64,000 nucleotides of DNA from Methanothermobacter sp049720995 (GCF_049720995.1 NZ_JBNASF010000003.1:1-64000), one strand, 5' to 3'; numbered from the stretch's first letter, positions 7,112 through 16,496 are shown. Notes: generated from the sequence alone by a model not told the origin. A program made the numbers and translations.

Positions 7112-8689
7112 ATGCCAGAGATGAAAGTTCTTATTGCTGATTCCATCAATGAGAAGGGAATATCCGAACTTGAAGAGGTGGCGGAGGTTGTGGTTAACAC
7201 AACCATAACACCCGAAGAGCTCCTCGAGGCCATAAAGGACTTCGATGCCATAGTTGTCAGGAGCCGGACCAAGGTCACAAGGGACGTCATAGAGGCAGCC
7301 CCCCGCCTCAAGATAATCGCAAGGGCGGGTGTGGGTGTTGACAACGTGGATGTTAAGGCCGCCACAGAGAGGGGTATAATGGTCATAAATGCCCCTGAGT
7401 CAACATCCATAACAGTTGCCGAACATTCAATAGGCCTCATGCTGGCCCTTGCAAGGAAGATCTCCCTTGCAGATAAATCCGTAAAGGAGGGTAAATGGGA
7501 GAAGAACAGGTTCATGGGTATAGAGCTCAACGGCAAAACCCTCGGTATAATCGGTATGGGCCGTATAGGTTCACAGGTTGTTGTGAGGACAAAGGCCTTC
7601 GGAATGGACATACTGGTCTATGACCCATACATAAGCAGGGAGGCCGCCGAGGAGATGGGTGTGACCGTCACGGACCTTGAAACCCTCCTGAGGGAATCAG
7701 ACATCGTAACCATACATGTCCCCCTAACACCTGAGACAAGGCACCTGATCTCAGATGATGAATTCAAACTGATGAAGGAAACCGCATTCATAGTTAACTG
7801 TGCCCGTGGCGGTATAATCGATGAGGAAGCCCTCCACAGAGCCCTCACAGAGGGCGAAATAGCTGGCGCAGCACTTGACGTCTTTGAGGAGGAGCCTCCA
7901 GAGGGCAGCCCTCTCCTTGAACTGGAAAACGTGGTCCTGACGCCACACATAGGAGCTTCAACCGCCGAGGCCCAGAGGGACGCTGCAATAATAGTTGCAA
8001 ATGAGATAAAAACCGTTTTCCAGGGAGGTGCCCCGAGGAACGTCCTAAACATGCCAGTGATGGATCAGGAGACCTACAAGTCCCTCAGACCCTACACCGA
8101 GATCGCAGAGAAACTGGGCAGCATCATCACACAGGCCCTGCCCGGTAACATAGAGAAACTGGATGTCACATACTGCGGTGAACTTGCAGAGATGCAGTTC
8201 GACATCCTCACAAGGACCATGCTTCAGGCCATACTCAACCCCATACTCACAGAACCTGTGAACCTCATAAATGCCCCGGCAATTGCAAAGAAGAGGGGTA
8301 TCATGGTTACAGAGGCCCGAAGGTCAGAGGCTGATGGCTACAGGTCCATCATAATGGTAAGGGCTGTCTCCGACAGGGGCGAGTTCAGCGTGGAGGCCAC
8401 CCATATCAAGGAACCCACGATAATCGGTATCAATGGCTACAGGGTGGATGTGAAGCCAGAGGGTACCATGATAATAGCACGCTACAGGGACCTCCCGGGT
8501 ACCATAGGGGCCATTGGAACCAAGCTGGGCGAGCACCAGATAAACATAGCCACCATGCAGGTGGGAAGGAAGGAGATCGGTGGCGAGGCGGTCATGGTCC
8601 TCAAGGTTGACCAGAGTGTCCCCTCTGAGGTCATAGATGAGGTCAAGAAGCTTGAGAACGTGGACGATGCTGTTGCAATAGAAATATAA
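7112..8689 (+). CDS. serA: D-3-phosphoglycerate dehydrogenase
   Basis: 525 aa, the long form. It oxidises 3-phosphoglycerate to phosphohydroxypyruvate, the first step of serine synthesis. Substrate domain residues 1-100 and 290-315, Rossmann domain with GMGRIGSQV near 150, catalytic Arg in NCARGG near 235, Glu in the FEEEPP region and His in LTPHIGAST near 280, an intervening domain, then a C-terminal ACT domain (RDLPGTIGAIGTKLGE) expected to bind serine for feedback control. ATG at 7112 has GGTGA 4 nt upstream; an in-frame ATG three codons later is possible. Monocistronic by context. Confidence 0.97.
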   Translation: MPEMKVLIADSINEKGISELEEVAEVVVNTTITPEELLEAIKDFDAIVVRSRTKVTRDVIEAAPRLKIIARAGVGVDNVDVKAATERGIMVINAPESTSITVAEHSIGLMLALARKISLADKSVKEGKWEKNRFMGIELNGKTLGIIGMGRIGSQVVVRTKAFGMDILVYDPYISREAAEEMGVTVTDLETLLRESDIVTIHVPLTPETRHLISDDEFKLMKETAFIVNCARGGIIDEEALHRALTEGEIAGAALDVFEEEPPEGSPLLELENVVLTPHIGASTAEAQRDAAIIVANEIKTVFQGGAPRNVLNMPVMDQETYKSLRPYTEIAEKLGSIITQALPGNIEKLDVTYCGELAEMQFDILTRTMLQAILNPILTEPVNLINAPAIAKKRGIMVTEARRSEADGYRSIIMVRAVSDRGEFSVEATHIKEPTIIGINGYRVDVKPEGTMIIARYRDLPGTIGAIGTKLGEHQINIATMQVGRKEIGGEAVMVLKVDQSVPSEVIDEVKKLENVDDAVAIEI

Positions 8690-9104
8690 CTTGCTCTCAA
8701 TCCTGACCTCAGGAACTGGGAGTAACCCCTTTTCATTTTGTTGTGAATGATGACCTGTAATCTGCCGCCATCATGTTACCTGTTTTCACACCCTACACTG
8801 ATAACGGTGTGAATATACCATCTCAAAACAATTTAGAAGCTTCATTCCCAGCGTTCATAACCGGTATGAATATACCATCTCCTGATCGGTTCCAGCTGAT
8901 GAATGGAAACTCAGAACTTACATTCAATTAGCAGCAGAGTCCAGATAGAAAAAACATTGGAAGAACCAATACAATCAAGGTTAATTCTGGAAATTCAAAA
9001 AATACCCGCCAACATTCAATGTTTTTTGATTTTATATGTTCTAATCCAATCATGGATAAAATCCCATCATATTATGTGAAAATTCAAGCTAATGATCAAC
9101 ATTA
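8690..9104. other. Convergent intergenic region with two repeated motifs
   Basis: No credible gene. It separates the 3' ends of serA and the JAMM protease gene. It holds a direct repeat sharing GAATATACCATCTC (8801-8824 and 8857-8881); the second copy contains GGTAT-GAAT-ATACC, an inverted repeat. CACACC (8787-8792) and GGTGTG (8806-8811) could form a hairpin. The last 150 bp are AT-rich without a recognisable signal. Confidence 0.6.
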
Positions 9105-9548
9105 TTATGAAAGGTTATCATCTGGCTCAACCACCTGGAAATCAACAGGAACGCCCTCTCTAGTATAGGCTGCCACAGTATCCATACTATATGGGTATGA
9201 TATTATCATATGAAAAAGACCATTTTTTGAGAAGAACTGCATATCAGCACCCGATGGTAAATTGCTGGGACCCGGATGGGAGTGCACCGACCCCACAGTA
9301 CCTGTGAATGGTGGGAGCATCAGGACATCCATGACAGCACCCTCATCAGAGGTCCTTGATGGGAGGAATATGAGGCCCGTGATGTGAAGGGCATCACCCT
9401 CCTGTTTTCCCTCAAGGAGCGCCACAAATTCGTGGGGATGTGACTTTTTTGCGATCTCCAGGGCCTCCTCAATGACATCGGAATCAACCAGCGCTCTCCT
9501 TACCGGTTTCACACCCATAAAATTAAGGATCCTTTCAATTAAACCCAT
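9105..9548 (-). CDS. JAMM/MPN (Mov34) metalloprotease-like protein
   Basis: 147 aa. The JAMM motif is complete: Glu in HEFVALLEG near residue 40, then HSHPGPSNLPSGAD with the HxH, Ser and Asp spacing of zinc isopeptidases. Family members remove ubiquitin-like proteins (SAMP conjugates in archaea) or act on other isopeptide bonds; the real substrate here is unknown. Start taken at ATG 9548 (TGAT 3 nt upstream); a GTG at 9560 overlapping thg1 is the alternative. Downstream of thg1, probably the last gene of the nadX-thg1 run. Confidence 0.88.
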   Translation of the reverse strand: MGLIERILNFMGVKPVRRALVDSDVIEEALEIAKKSHPHEFVALLEGKQEGDALHITGLIFLPSRTSDEGAVMDVLMLPPFTGTVGSVHSHPGPSNLPSGADMQFFSKNGLFHMIISYPYSMDTVAAYTREGVPVDFQVVEPDDNLS

Positions 9549-9552
9549 TCTA

Positions 9553-10311
9553 TCAGGCACTCTCTGATCCGTTGTCTTCCTTCAAACCCTTGAGCCCCTC
9601 AAAGAATTCCTCTGTGAAGAGGGGAAGCTCCATGTCGACCCTCACCCTCATCCTCACAGCAGAGACCTCCCTGTCGGTGATGGGATTGTAGCCCCTCACC
9701 TTCACCGGAGCCCTGTAGACCCCTATACCCCTTCGCTGCCATGCGGGCACCTCTGAGATGTTCAAACCCCTCTCAAAGAGCAGTTCATGGAGGGAATCCG
9801 ATTTCATCCCATTCAGAGTTCTCGCAGCATCATCTCTATCCATTTCATCCCTCAGTGTCCAGTATGCATAGCTGTTGAGGCAGTTTCTCCAGGCCTCATT
9901 CTGCCTTGACCTGAAGTACTCCCAGACCAGCTCCCTGCCCAGTGGTATAACCCTGCAGTCAAATGAAACAGGTTTATCAAGTGATAAACCCCTGCTGACG
10001 GCCCCGAGTGTAAATGATGACGATAAAAAAGCCGGGAAGACCGAGTCAAGCTTCTCAACCCTTCCAGAGAATGGAACAGAATCCAGGAGTACATTGATCT
10101 CATCAGAGAAAGTGTATATGAAGGATGGACTGAACTCATTCATGATCTCAAGGCATGCTGAAACCATGAGGTCACGGAAGACATCATCATAGGGCCTCCT
10201 GAACCCTGCCTTTGCTGTTAACCTGTGGAAGCCCCTCCCATCAAGCCTCAGTATTATGCTGGAGGATGGTGGCACCCTGAGGTTTGAGTAGATTTCATGT
10301 TCTCGCATCAT
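9553..10311 (-). CDS. thg1: tRNA(His) guanylyltransferase (Thg1 family)
   Basis: 252 aa. Thg1 adds or repairs the 5' end of tRNA by 3'-5' addition; archaeal enzymes can extend templated. LRLDGRGFH near residue 22 and the YTFSDEIN motif near 65 give the metal-binding carboxylates of the palm-like domain, and HELLFERG lies in the conserved C-terminal part. Start set at ATG 10311, right after the nadX stop (10316); an ATG at 10341 would lie within nadX, and a second ATG follows immediately at 10308. Confidence 0.92.
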   Translation of the reverse strand: MMREHEIYSNLRVPPSSSIILRLDGRGFHRLTAKAGFRRPYDDVFRDLMVSACLEIMNEFSPSFIYTFSDEINVLLDSVPFSGRVEKLDSVFPAFLSSSFTLGAVSRGLSLDKPVSFDCRVIPLGRELVWEYFRSRQNEAWRNCLNSYAYWTLRDEMDRDDAARTLNGMKSDSLHELLFERGLNISEVPAWQRRGIGVYRAPVKVRGYNPITDREVSAVRMRVRVDMELPLFTEEFFEGLKGLKEDNGSESA

Positions 10312-10315
10312 GCCA

Positions 10316-11080
10316 TCAGGTTCCAATGCGCATGTTCTCACTGAGGGATTTAAGGAGTCTTATGGCGGAATATGCGGCCATCACACTTGTCTTGGGGTTT
10401 ATGGAGCACCTGACATTCTCTGTTATTGTCTTGAACTCCCCGAAGTCCCCCTTAACGGTCAACTCATGGACGTTACGGTCAACTGCAGGGTCTGCTATTA
10501 TCTCAACATCAATATCCCGTCCACAGGCGATACTGATGGCTGCAGCCACATTTATGTTAAGGGGAAACCTCTTAACGGCCTCTGATGCCTTCCCAGTGTA
10601 AAGGACCTTCTTCTCATCCATGCTGATTCCCAGGGACCGTGGGGGTTTCCTTGTAACAAGTTTAACTGACTCTATACTGCCCATGGATGCCGCCTTAAGA
10701 CCATCGAGACCCACTATTGCCCCTGAGGGTACATGTATCTCAGCGTTATTCTCTGAGGCCTTCTTCTCAAGCAGACCCCTTAATTCAGGGTCCATGAGGG
10801 CACCTACACTCATAACGATGACGTCCCTGCCGGCCTCAAGTATCCCGGGGACCAGTTCCCTCACAGCCTCAGGTGATGCTGCTTCCACCACAAGGTCAAC
10901 GTGGGGGATCATGTCTGCAACATCAAGGACCGCGGTCCCGTTCACCATGGACGCCAGGTTCTCTGCCCTCTCAAGGTCCCTGTCATAGAAGAATCCCAGT
11001 TCAACGGGCACCTTGCCGTCCCTCACGAAACCCGCTATAAGGTTGGCTATTGCACCGCAGCCCACTATACCCACGATCAT
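10316..11080 (-). CDS. nadX: L-aspartate dehydrogenase
   Basis: 254 aa. NadX oxidises L-aspartate to iminoaspartate with NAD(P), feeding quinolinate synthase in NAD synthesis. Rossmann motif IVGCGAIA at the N-terminus, VEAASPEAVRE near 70, and the family signature PSGAIVGLDGLKAA near 120. The C-terminal part includes FPLNINVAAAISIA and the catalytic-His-containing NVHELTVKGDFG. GTGAT plus 3 nt precedes ATG 11080. Followed tightly by thg1. nadA and nadC are not in the window. Confidence 0.93.
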   Translation of the reverse strand: MIVGIVGCGAIANLIAGFVRDGKVPVELGFFYDRDLERAENLASMVNGTAVLDVADMIPHVDLVVEAASPEAVRELVPGILEAGRDVIVMSVGALMDPELRGLLEKKASENNAEIHVPSGAIVGLDGLKAASMGSIESVKLVTRKPPRSLGISMDEKKVLYTGKASEAVKRFPLNINVAAAISIACGRDIDVEIIADPAVDRNVHELTVKGDFGEFKTITENVRCSINPKTSVMAAYSAIRLLKSLSENMRIGT

Positions 11081-11098
11081 GTCATCACACAGAAAGAA

Positions 11099-11431
11099 TC
11101 AGGATTCAATGGGGTTTACCTTTTTCTCCGCTGAAACATCAGGAGATATTATGAGTATATCTCCAACCGCCTGGACACGTTCATAGTTTATGTCTATGAT
11201 TCCCTCCTCCTGTATGGGTCTTATCTCATCTGATGATTCAGGGACTATCCTTATGCTGGTCTTGAGGACATCCTTTATACCCACATTCTTCTTATCGTGT
11301 CTCATTGGACGGACCTTCAGTGTTGATACACGTCCCTTTTTGATGTTGAGAACAACGTCCTGAACCCTTCCAACGTACTTACCCCTTGAGGTGTATATTT
11401 CAAGTCCATATAGACTGGATAATTCAACCAT
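11099..11431 (-). CDS. PRC-barrel domain protein
   Basis: 110 aa, one PRC-barrel: YGLEIYTSRGKYVGRVQDVVL opens with the GxxVGxVxDV pattern, and a second half ends INYERVQAVGDILIIS. Such small archaeal proteins occur in RNA processing, division (CdpB-like) and other settings, so the role is open. ATG 11431 with GGTGGA 3 nt upstream. It lies 18 bp before nadX on the same strand, so they may be co-transcribed. Promoter region upstream to 11580 is AT-rich. Confidence 0.85.
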   Translation of the reverse strand: MVELSSLYGLEIYTSRGKYVGRVQDVVLNIKKGRVSTLKVRPMRHDKKNVGIKDVLKTSIRIVPESSDEIRPIQEEGIIDINYERVQAVGDILIISPDVSAEKKVNPIES

Positions 11432-11596
11432 CTTTCCACCACCGGCAGTTTAAACATGTAGCGCTGCTGCATAACCTGCTGTTGGTTAATATTATTGTTC
11501 ATAGCTTAAATAGTTATAGGGAAATAACAGATTACTGAAGTGGCAGGAAAAGGCTGTTGCTGGAATTAAAAAAAATGATTCTGGATTGTGATTGAA

Positions 11597-12319
11597 ATGT
11601 GGGACACCAGTAAGGATTACAGGCTCATGGTTGCAGTTAAGGCAGTTGACCTCTTCAGGAGGGCCCTGGAGGCAGGGGGTTTCAGGGGGCAGTGGAAGAA
11701 GAAACCGGCCATCCAGGCCGCCTCTGAGATTGAGAGGATACTGCAGAGCCTCATATACTCATACCTTGAACCCGAGGACCTTGCAGCAAGTCCTGAGATG
11801 ATGAGTATTGAGGAAAAACTTAAGGAGATAACCGATGCCCTGGGGGGTGAGGACTGGAGCCGTAAATTCCTTGATGGGGCCTCAAGGGATGAGAGGGAGA
11901 GGGTTGAGGAGAACATAGCAAAGGTGAAGTTCTTCATGAACACCATCGGAAACCTTAGGGGTCGGCTGATGCTTGGAAAGATATCAGATCCTGTTATTGC
12001 AGTTGATATAGTTGCAGGTGAGGTTATGAGTGTTGGGGGGCACCCATCTGCGGATAAACTTCAGATCTGCAATGTTAATGTGGGTGGAAGGTCCATAAAG
12101 GTGGTTACAAATGACCCTGATGTAAGGGAGAATGACAGGGTGGCGGTGGCCCTTTTACCGCCCCAGAACTTCATGGGTGTTGTTAGTGAGGGCATGTTCC
12201 TTGGTGCCGACGGTGTTCTGAGGGGCGTTGAAGGGATCCCTGGTGAAATGCCCAGGGGGATACCTCTTGAGGCGCTTAACGAGACAAGGAACCTCGTGGA
12301 GGAGTTCCTGGCTGGTTAA
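11597..12319 (+). CDS. Protein with C-terminal tRNA-binding (EMAPII/CsaA-like OB) domain
   Basis: 240 aa. The C-terminal 100 residues form a tRNA-binding OB-fold (VAGEVMSVGGHPSADKLQICNV, then VVTNDP, FMGVVSEGMFLGA), as in MetRS C-terminal domains, PheRS beta and Arc1p. The N-terminal 130 residues are helical and unassigned. It could be a tRNA chaperone or synthetase partner. Start chosen at ATG 11597 with GTGATT just upstream; the GTG at 11588 belongs to that SD. Its TAA overlaps the stop of the convergent radical SAM gene. Confidence 0.85.
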   Translation: MWDTSKDYRLMVAVKAVDLFRRALEAGGFRGQWKKKPAIQAASEIERILQSLIYSYLEPEDLAASPEMMSIEEKLKEITDALGGEDWSRKFLDGASRDERERVEENIAKVKFFMNTIGNLRGRLMLGKISDPVIAVDIVAGEVMSVGGHPSADKLQICNVNVGGRSIKVVTNDPDVRENDRVAVALLPPQNFMGVVSEGMFLGADGVLRGVEGIPGEMPRGIPLEALNETRNLVEEFLAG

Positions 12320-13230
12320 CTCCTCCATGGCTCCCTGAGAATCGCCCTGCACACTTCATATCTGCAGCTTCCGCAGTCCCTTGGCAGACCGCATCCTGCT
12401 TTTCTCAGACGGTCCTCAAGCTTCAATTCTGATAATGGGTAGTATCCTGAATAATCAACCCTTTCAAGGCCCTCTGCCCTGCAATCATCCACGAGTTTCT
12501 CCATAAGTTTTCTGCCTGGTCCCCTGTGGTAGTATAGAAGGAAGTTCGGTCTGAAACCTATGAGGCGGTAGGGGATCTCTGGATTTATTTCTGCAATGAA
12601 TGATGCTATCTCACCTATCTCATGGTGGTTTATACCGGGTATCACAACCGTCCTGAAGACCCGTATCTTTTCAGGGAATTTCTCTGCAAGGTAGGCTGCG
12701 TTGCGGAGTACAGGAGCCACTGGTGCCCCTGTCAGGTTTCTGTGGAGTTCATCTGAAATGGCCTTTATCTCAAAACTGAAGAGTGAGGTGAACCTTATGA
12801 TGCGTTTTAATGTTTCAGGTGTTTGAAAGCCATTTGTTGCCACCATGACATCAGCATCGCATTCACCTTTTATTTCATGCAGCATCCTTTCGATGTAGGG
12901 TGTGTGTATTGTGGGTTCCCCGCCAGTAAAGCTCAGATTTGATATACCATGTGCTTCAAGTTCCCTCAACGCCTCCAATGCCAGATCCTCAGGTTTCACA
13001 TGACCCCTGTAGACCCACCCTGAGTCAGGGTACTGTGATATCCTGTAGGCATTGCAGTAGGCACACCTGAAGGGGCAGGACAGGAGGGTTATCGAGTAAC
13101 TTTTCAGGACATCTGTAATTGATGTGTAGGCGATCTCAGTCTCCGCAGCCCCACAGACGCCCCTCTCACCTGCGGAACGGTTTGCCCCGCACCTCCATTC
13201 GCATAGCTTGCAGTTCATTAGTTCGTCCAT
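12316..13230 (-). CDS. Radical SAM protein, pyruvate-formate-lyase-activase-like
   Basis: 304 aa. The 4Fe-4S/SAM motif CPFRCAYCNAY is near residue 52, with TGGEPT near 102. N-terminal CKLCEWRCGANRSAGERGVC and C-terminal CGLPRDCGSCRYEVC cysteine groups may hold extra clusters. The first half resembles PflA/AmmeMemoRadiSam-type activases, which often modify proteins or work on small metabolites; the target is unknown. ATG 13230 has no evident SD, so the message may be leaderless, or start a few codons later. Tail-to-tail with the tRNA-binding protein, stops overlapping. Confidence 0.87.
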   Translation of the reverse strand: MDELMNCKLCEWRCGANRSAGERGVCGAAETEIAYTSITDVLKSYSITLLSCPFRCAYCNAYRISQYPDSGWVYRGHVKPEDLALEALRELEAHGISNLSFTGGEPTIHTPYIERMLHEIKGECDADVMVATNGFQTPETLKRIIRFTSLFSFEIKAISDELHRNLTGAPVAPVLRNAAYLAEKFPEKIRVFRTVVIPGINHHEIGEIASFIAEINPEIPYRLIGFRPNFLLYYHRGPGRKLMEKLVDDCRAEGLERVDYSGYYPLSELKLEDRLRKAGCGLPRDCGSCRYEVCRAILREPWRS

Positions 13231-13289
13231 AAAACAAGTATAGGTATCTCTGTTAATACATTTTCCAAAAAATGTAAAAATAAAATGGA

Positions 13290-14471
13290 TCAGGCTATCT
13301 GCCAGAAGCTGCTGATCCTCTTAACGTACCTGTAGGTCCAGTAGTACCTCCACTCGTATCTCCATTTGCCCCTGTACCTGTACCATTTTTTGTACCACTT
13401 TTTAACCTTTTCATTGACATAGTAGCTGAGGGTTACCGGTTTCATAACAGTGTAGGTGGCTGAGGACACTGCAGAGGATGCTCCGTTAACAACAGCGATG
13501 AATTTTAGTGTCGCTGATTTTGTGAGGAGAACTGGTGCTGTGTATTTTGTGCTGTTAACAGTTGGATTTGACCCGTTAAGGGTGTAATAGATCACTGACC
13601 CCTCTGGACCTGTCAGTGTCACTGTTACATTGTTCATGTAGATACCGGGAACTGGTGATGCTGTCGGTGTTGAGGGGATTGATTTGACACTGAAAGGTAC
13701 CATGTCATTGACTGTAACATTGTAGAGCCCTGCTGGGAGGGTGTATGTGAATGTTACAGGGACAGTTTGACCTGTTGGGACGTTCACAGTTTTTGTATCC
13801 TTAACCTCACCGTTGACCCTGAGTTCTGCTGTGAATTCGTCTTCAATACCGGTGTTTGTGACATTAACTTTGACAGTCACATCAAGGGGTGCGTTGCCAG
13901 ATTCTGGTGTGACCGTCAGGTTTTCCAGGGTGAAGTGTGGCTGCAGGTCCACTGTGAGCTGGGTTGAGTTGAGTACGGTTTCATTTTCAGGTCCACCGGC
14001 ACCCATCTGGAAGGCCACTGAGTTTGCCCTCACCGTGAATACCTTGCCCTTTGCATTTTCAATTGCAAAGAGCCACCTGTAGCTTTTGCCGTCCTCCATG
14101 TACAGTTTTGCAGCTCCCTGAGGTACCGGTGCATTTGTGAATGAACTGAGCCAGACGGTGCTAAAACCCTCAGGGACCGTGTAGTTTGCAAAGGGTCCGC
14201 TGAGGTCACCTGTGTAGTACCATTTTATTTCTGAGCCTGTTATGTTACCGCTTACGAGTTCAAGTTTTGCATCAACGGCTAAACTCTGATCAACATCCTG
14301 AAGGTCATCACTGTAGTTTACATCCACAATTATCTGTGCCGGGTCAGATGCATTCTGCTGCATCTTCAGGCTCACGGCATCATTGGGTATGGCTGTCGCC
14401 GATGCTCCTGAGATGCCCGCTGCAAAGACAACGAGAAGCATCAATGACAGCAATTTATATTCAGTTTTCAA
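13290..14471 (-). CDS. Secreted surface protein with CARDB and chitobiase-like domains and an aromatic-basic tail
   Basis: 393 aa. Sec signal peptide at residues 1-27 (LLSLMLLVVFAAGISGASA). Residues about 170-262 form a CARDB/APHP Ig-like domain (LDVTVKVNVTNTGIEDEF, LRVNGEVKDTKTV). Residues about 268-343 match the chitobiase C-terminal type fold (PGIYMNNVTVTLTGPEGS, IYYTLNGSNPT). The last 45 residues are dominated by Trp, Tyr, Lys and Arg, with six Trp, and no hydrophobic anchor. That tail may hold the protein on the pseudomurein wall. TTG start 14471 with GGAGGTGA 4 nt upstream. Function unknown. Confidence 0.85.
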   Translation of the reverse strand: MKTEYKLLSLMLLVVFAAGISGASATAIPNDAVSLKMQQNASDPAQIIVDVNYSDDLQDVDQSLAVDAKLELVSGNITGSEIKWYYTGDLSGPFANYTVPEGFSTVWLSSFTNAPVPQGAAKLYMEDGKSYRWLFAIENAKGKVFTVRANSVAFQMGAGGPENETVLNSTQLTVDLQPHFTLENLTVTPESGNAPLDVTVKVNVTNTGIEDEFTAELRVNGEVKDTKTVNVPTGQTVPVTFTYTLPAGLYNVTVNDMVPFSVKSIPSTPTASPVPGIYMNNVTVTLTGPEGSVIYYTLNGSNPTVNSTKYTAPVLLTKSATLKFIAVVNGASSAVSSATYTVMKPVTLSYYVNEKVKKWYKKWYRYRGKWRYEWRYYWTYRYVKRISSFWQIA

Positions 14472-14873
14472 TGTTTCACCTCCACATAGCTGTAAAAATG
14501 TTTATTCATATATCTAATATAAAAACTTTTTTGAATTTATAAAATAGTAAATTTTATATTTTTTTATTGAGATAAAAATCTGTTATTTCAAATTTATAAT
14601 GACTTAATTTAATTTAAATGTCTACTATCTCTCCATATAATTAAAAGTGAACTGAAATATGTTTATAGCCATTTTTAATTAACATCGTCAATTCAAATGG
14701 TTCAAATAAGACATGTTCGTCTATTATTAAAAAAATAAATAATATGGTTTTTTTATTAAAGAATTGGAAAATATAAGACCCTGTTTTCAGCCAAAAGCCC
14801 CGGCATTATTCCTTAAATAGCGATGATCCTTCGGTTAATCAAATGCTGTTAAATGTTGATGGGACATGTGAAA
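14472..14873. other. AT-rich intergenic region
   Basis: About 400 bp between the aldehyde dehydrogenase 3' end and the surface-protein start. Strongly AT-rich with many runs of A or T. It must carry the surface gene's promoter (TATA-like sequences lie around 14505-14570 on the minus strand) and the dehydrogenase terminator. I see no gene, RNA or clear repeat. Confidence 0.6.
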
Positions 14874-16286
14874 TCATCTGCTGTTTAAAACCACAAGTTT
14901 GGTCCGGGTCATGTCCTCTATGGCGTACTTAACGCCCTCCTTACCCATTCCACTGCACCTGAACCCGCCAAAGGGCATATGGTCCACCCTGAAGGTGGAC
15001 TGTTTGTTCACAAGAACCGTGCCCGCCTCGATCTCAGATGCCATCTTCAGGGCGGTTCTTATGTTCTCAGTAAAAACCCCTGCCTGAAGTGCATAGCATG
15101 TACCATTTGCAATCCCTACAGCCTCATCAGCATCAGAAAACCTTATAATCGGGGAAACCGGCCCAAAGGTTTCCTCTGAAACAACCTCCATCTCAGGACG
15201 CACATGGTCAAGGACGGTGGGCTCAACAAAGTTGCCACTCCTTGACCCCCCATGGAGAAGCTGGGCACCATCATCAACGGCACCCTCAATTCGCCTTTCA
15301 ACCTCAATGGCCGCCTCCTCATTTATAAGCGGTCCTATATCAGTTTTCGGGTCAAGTGGATCCCCGGCCCTTAACCTGCGGGTTTTATCCACAAGTTTAT
15401 CTGCAAATTCGTCGGCCACATCTTCATGGACCACCATCCTCTTAACCGCGATGCAAACCTGTCCAGAGTAAAGATAGGAACCCCTCACCGCGGCCTCAAC
15501 TGCAGAGTCAACGTCTGCGTCATCCATGACGATGAGGGGATCGTTGCCTCCCAGTTCAAGGGTAACCTTCTTCATTGAGGCCCTCCGGGATATGTATCTT
15601 CCAACCTCCACACTGCCTGTGAATGTTATCTTATCCACGAGGGGGCTATCTATTATAACATCCCCCACCTCCCGGCCCCTCCCTGTTAGAGCATTAACAG
15701 CACCCTGCGGGAAGTGCTCATTCAGTATCTCACAGAGTCTAAGTGCGGAGAGGGGCGCCTCAAGTGAAGGCTTGAGAACAGTGGTGTTACCTGCTGCCAG
15801 CGCCGGCCCAACCTTATGGATGGCGAGATTGAGTGGATAGTTGAATGGGGTTATCGCGGCCACGACCCCAAGCGGGATTCTTACAGTGAATCCAATAAGA
15901 CCCTTCCCGCCAATACCTGCATCCATGGGTATTGATTCGCCGTAGAGCCTTCCTGCCTCCTCTGCACACAGACGTGCGGTTTCAACTGACCTTTTAACCT
16001 CATCACGTGAGAACCTTATGGGTTTACCTGACTCAAGGGTTATGAGACGGGCAAATTCATCCATCTCTGCCCTGAGCTCATCAGCCACATCATGGAGGTT
16101 CTCCGAGATGCGCCTGGCAGAAAGATCAGACATGGCACCTTTTGCACGGTGGGCCGCCTCAAGGGCCCTCAACACATCATCCCTGCCTGCGATGGGTACA
16201 GTGTCAACCTCCCTGCCATTGAAGGGGTTCCTGACACTGAAACGGTTATCTCCCCCCACGTATTCACCATCAATGATCATGTCCAT
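14874..16286 (-). CDS. NAD(P)-dependent aldehyde dehydrogenase (lactaldehyde dehydrogenase/CofA-like)
   Basis: 470 aa, standard ALDH length. ITPFNYPLNLAIHK near 145, FTGSVEVG near 225, the general-base Glu in LELGGNDPL near 247, and the nucleophilic Cys in GQVCIAVKRM near 280. In methanogens the close relatives oxidise lactaldehyde to lactate for coenzyme F420 (CofA) or act as non-phosphorylating glyceraldehyde-3-phosphate dehydrogenase; sequence alone does not separate these. ATG 16286 with GGTGGT 3 nt upstream. It follows the pilin gene closely, probably by chance of gene order. Confidence 0.9.
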   Translation of the reverse strand: MDMIIDGEYVGGDNRFSVRNPFNGREVDTVPIAGRDDVLRALEAAHRAKGAMSDLSARRISENLHDVADELRAEMDEFARLITLESGKPIRFSRDEVKRSVETARLCAEEAGRLYGESIPMDAGIGGKGLIGFTVRIPLGVVAAITPFNYPLNLAIHKVGPALAAGNTTVLKPSLEAPLSALRLCEILNEHFPQGAVNALTGRGREVGDVIIDSPLVDKITFTGSVEVGRYISRRASMKKVTLELGGNDPLIVMDDADVDSAVEAAVRGSYLYSGQVCIAVKRMVVHEDVADEFADKLVDKTRRLRAGDPLDPKTDIGPLINEEAAIEVERRIEGAVDDGAQLLHGGSRSGNFVEPTVLDHVRPEMEVVSEETFGPVSPIIRFSDADEAVGIANGTCYALQAGVFTENIRTALKMASEIEAGTVLVNKQSTFRVDHMPFGGFRCSGMGKEGVKYAIEDMTRTKLVVLNSR

Positions 16287-16301
16287 ATGACCACCTTAAA
16301 A

Positions 16302-16496
16302 TTAGAACTTGTTCTTGAGTCCCTTAATGGAGTTGGTGACGTTCTGAACATCAGAGTTCATTGCAGTCTGAGATGAGCTCACATAGTTGCGGTACCACAC
16401 CACCGCAAAGGTCACGATGACTATTATACCTCCAAATACAAGTATCAGCTCGGCTGACCCCTGACCTGAATCATCAGCAATTAAACCCCCTGACAA
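16302..16496 (-). CDS. Class III signal peptide (type IV pilin-like) protein
   Basis: 64 aa. Short N-terminal leader, then QGSAELIL at residues 12-19, the class III signal peptide (QxSxExxxL) cut before the Gln-Gly-Ser region by an EppA-type prepilin peptidase, followed directly by a hydrophobic segment (VFGGIIVIVTFAVVW). The mature protein is about 50 residues, small for a pilin. TTG start 16496 with GGAGGT upstream; the SD overlaps the TAG of the TadC-like gene, so the two are co-translated. Expected to assemble into an adhesion-type filament. Confidence 0.88.
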   Translation of the reverse strand: MSGGLIADDSGQGSAELILVFGGIIVIVTFAVVWYRNYVSSSQTAMNSDVQNVTNSIKGLKNKF

